Of a DNA stretch of 64,000 nucleotides, positions 54,701 through 57,700 are shown piece by piece. The first letter of the stretch is position 1; every line of letters begins with the position of its first letter. Source of the stretch: Owenia fusiformis (lineage: Eukaryota; Annelida; Polychaeta; Sabellida; Oweniidae); assembly GCA_903813345.2 (NCBI GenBank), contig CAIIXF020000008.1:4537341-4601340 (forward strand). Reading direction: 5' to 3'. The notes beneath the pieces are model-generated. The model worked only from the letters and a program-made list of their open reading frames with translations. It had not been told where the DNA came from and ran no database searches. A program made the translations under genes and the position numbers.

Positions 54701-57700
54701 CTAGACTTGGTACTAGACCATGGAGACCCCCCCCCATATCTACTTCAACAACTGTTGAAGCAAGATTCTTTTTCTGTATTTGAAATATGAATACAGCAAA
54801 AGTGGTGGCACTGAATCTTTATTATTCAAATCAAAATAGGCAACAAGATCAATCTATCAAAATAGATATTCTTGAATTTCATTTTGCTGAATAGGCGTTA
54901 TACATGTATACTTGATATACTATATGTAAACATGTTATATAGAAACAGAATGATGGGTTATTTCATTATTTAGGGCTTATGGAAATCAGACCAGGCAAAT
55001 TAAACCATATATTGATTTATAACTGTTTGAATCATTTTTTGGGGTTTGATATTATTGTTGTTGGACTGACTCTCATACCCATCAATGATTATGAACTCGT
55101 TTTGATCAACAACAGTAGTGTTTTTTGATAGGTATTAATTGACTAAGTCCTCTATTTATGTAACTGTATGAACTGTGATGAATTATCAATGCAAACATTA
55201 TGTAACATGTATTTTATCAACTTAATTGAAACAACATGATATCTGAGGGTGGTCCACTATTGACATATCAATGGCCTTTAATCTCTACTTTAATCCTAAT
55301 CCTACTTTGTAGCCCCTAATCCCATTTTTACAACTGTGTTTAATAACTTTCATCTCAACGAGATATTTAATCGAATCATCCCGAGATATTATAATATCAT
55401 ATTTGAAGTGTCATTAAATAAATTATTTTTTAAATCTCATACACTTCAGTTTTGATTTAAAATAAACATATCTTTTCATTTTTCTGGCAAGGAAATGATT
55501 ATATACCTGTGTTACCTGTATATTGATGTATAATTTACATACTTTGACCATGTAGGGACTTAACAGTAATCACTTTCAATATTTGTCTATTTAACTGTCA
55601 AAATCATATCCAGAGGTTTTTAAATCAAGTTTGAACATTGAATCTTGATTGAAAAAGGGCTGGAAAAAAGGGGCAGGCATCAGTGTTTTACAGTTTTAAT
55701 GTTGTTGCCAAAAGTGAATTCTTAAATGACACTACAACTTAACCAGGGTATAATCTGGGATGGTTTTAATCATTCACTTAAAGTTTTATCCGATTCAGTT
55801 TCAAATCCAACTGTTCATCAACTGAATAGATTAAAGAGATTGTTAAAAATTCAAAATGATGAATGGAAATGGAGAAATGGTTAAAGGAACAAACCTTAAC
55901 CGGAGGTACAGTAATAATATTTGAATTTGATAATTAATGTATGTATGTTGTAAACTGGTAAATTATTCAATGTATGTCTAATCATTTTTGTTTCATTAAC
56001 ATGGTATTTGGTGTTAAATTGGAAACCCTTGTAATACATCAGGTTTAAACCAAACAGTTATATGAAAAATTTTACAAATGACCAACAAAAACTGTTAATA
56101 CTCAACAATCAGGGAATTCTACATTGTATTACTAATAAGCGCTAATACATTCTAAGACCTTAAATACCTTAAGAACTTAAAACAACATACCATGTTCCGT
56201 TATTTTTGTCATACAAATTTTCATAACTACAGGCTTATTGCAACACAAACATAGCAGGACTAAACTAATAAGGTTACGATTTCTGAGAAGCATTTGAGAG
56301 AATTGCTCACGAACTTGTATGAGGATAATTATAATTCTTACTTTATTGTGCTTTGCAGCGATACTGAGAAGACGGCGAGTAATATTCGTGACTTGTGCAG
56401 TCGGCTCTACGGGACCAATGTCTCCTCTGTTAGGAAACCTGGATTTACTACTGTAAGTATAAAAGAAATAAAAGATGTGATTTTTATTTTTAAATTTTTT
56501 TTGAATGGCTATATTGAGAAATATTCTTTCAGTTATGTTTTTTTCAAATCATCTGGTTCAACTAAATCACAGAACTTCTTGATAATCACTTTCACATGTT
56601 ACATGTATGAATGCATAGTTGATTATTTAACTCTTCAATAATTTCGGAAAATCCAATATTAAAATTGGGTAGCTTATTTTTATTTGATGTTTTATAAGTG
56701 AAATAATTCAATATTTCCAGAGTGCTTCAAAGTTGAACTCACCCTACCAGGACTCCACTCAAAGATCAAGTCCCCAGGGTCAAAGTTCAAGCCCCCTCAG
56801 TAACAACTCCTCCACTCAGGGGCACACATCAATGGAGAGGCCACCCTCCTATCAACCTCCCCCACCCCCTCCAAAACCCCATTATGTGACATCACCGGAG
56901 ACTCCCAAGGGGAATCCACCTTACTTGAAGCCTCCACCATACCCTTCACCTAGGGATCACCCCTTAGAGGAGCCTAAGCCAAAACTACCCCCGAGGAATA
57001 AAACTACTGCCCCAGCGTCCCCTGTGAGAACCCATCGACCAATGGGAAACCAGCAATGGAATCAAAATCTCTCAAATCAGAACACTGAAAATGGATTTAC
57101 AAAAATACACAATATGCCAGGAAACCAAAATAAGCCACATGTACAGTTCAAAACAGACAATAACGCACCAAACAGGACACCTGTAGCATCGAGAATGATG
57201 CCTTATGTCAAACAATCAACCCCTCAGGACCATAATCAGTTGCTAGGCAATGACCAATTATACTCTCAGGACTTTAGTTCCAGTTCATTGAACATTTTTA
57301 ATATGACAGGGAAATCCCAAGATGTGTACCCAGATTATGGCATTCACCATGGAGATATTGTGGATATTAATGATGTCACAGCTGACGTATCATCTCTAAG
57401 ATCAGTGACGCCACCTTTACCTCCTCTCTCCCCAAACATGACACCCCCTCTCACCCCTGAGGATTCCCCCAGGGGTCTTCCAAAGTTCCATAACAGATCT
57501 GTAAGTGCAATCAACTTAAAAAATGCTCTCTCAAATAATGCCCTCTCGACGGCTGCACCCGATGTTGTGACATCAGCATCAAAGCTAAAGAAGAAGAAAC
57601 CAACACAAACTGGTATGAGAAGATCACTAAGTGGGCACCCAAATATGAAGTATGAAGATCGGAAGTATCGCAAATCTAAGTCACGTTCGAAGACTCCCAA

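Noticed and set aside
57344-57700. Minus-strand ORF of 118 codons
   Set aside because: Shadow of the Ser/Pro-rich exon on the plus strand; no domain and no codon-level support.
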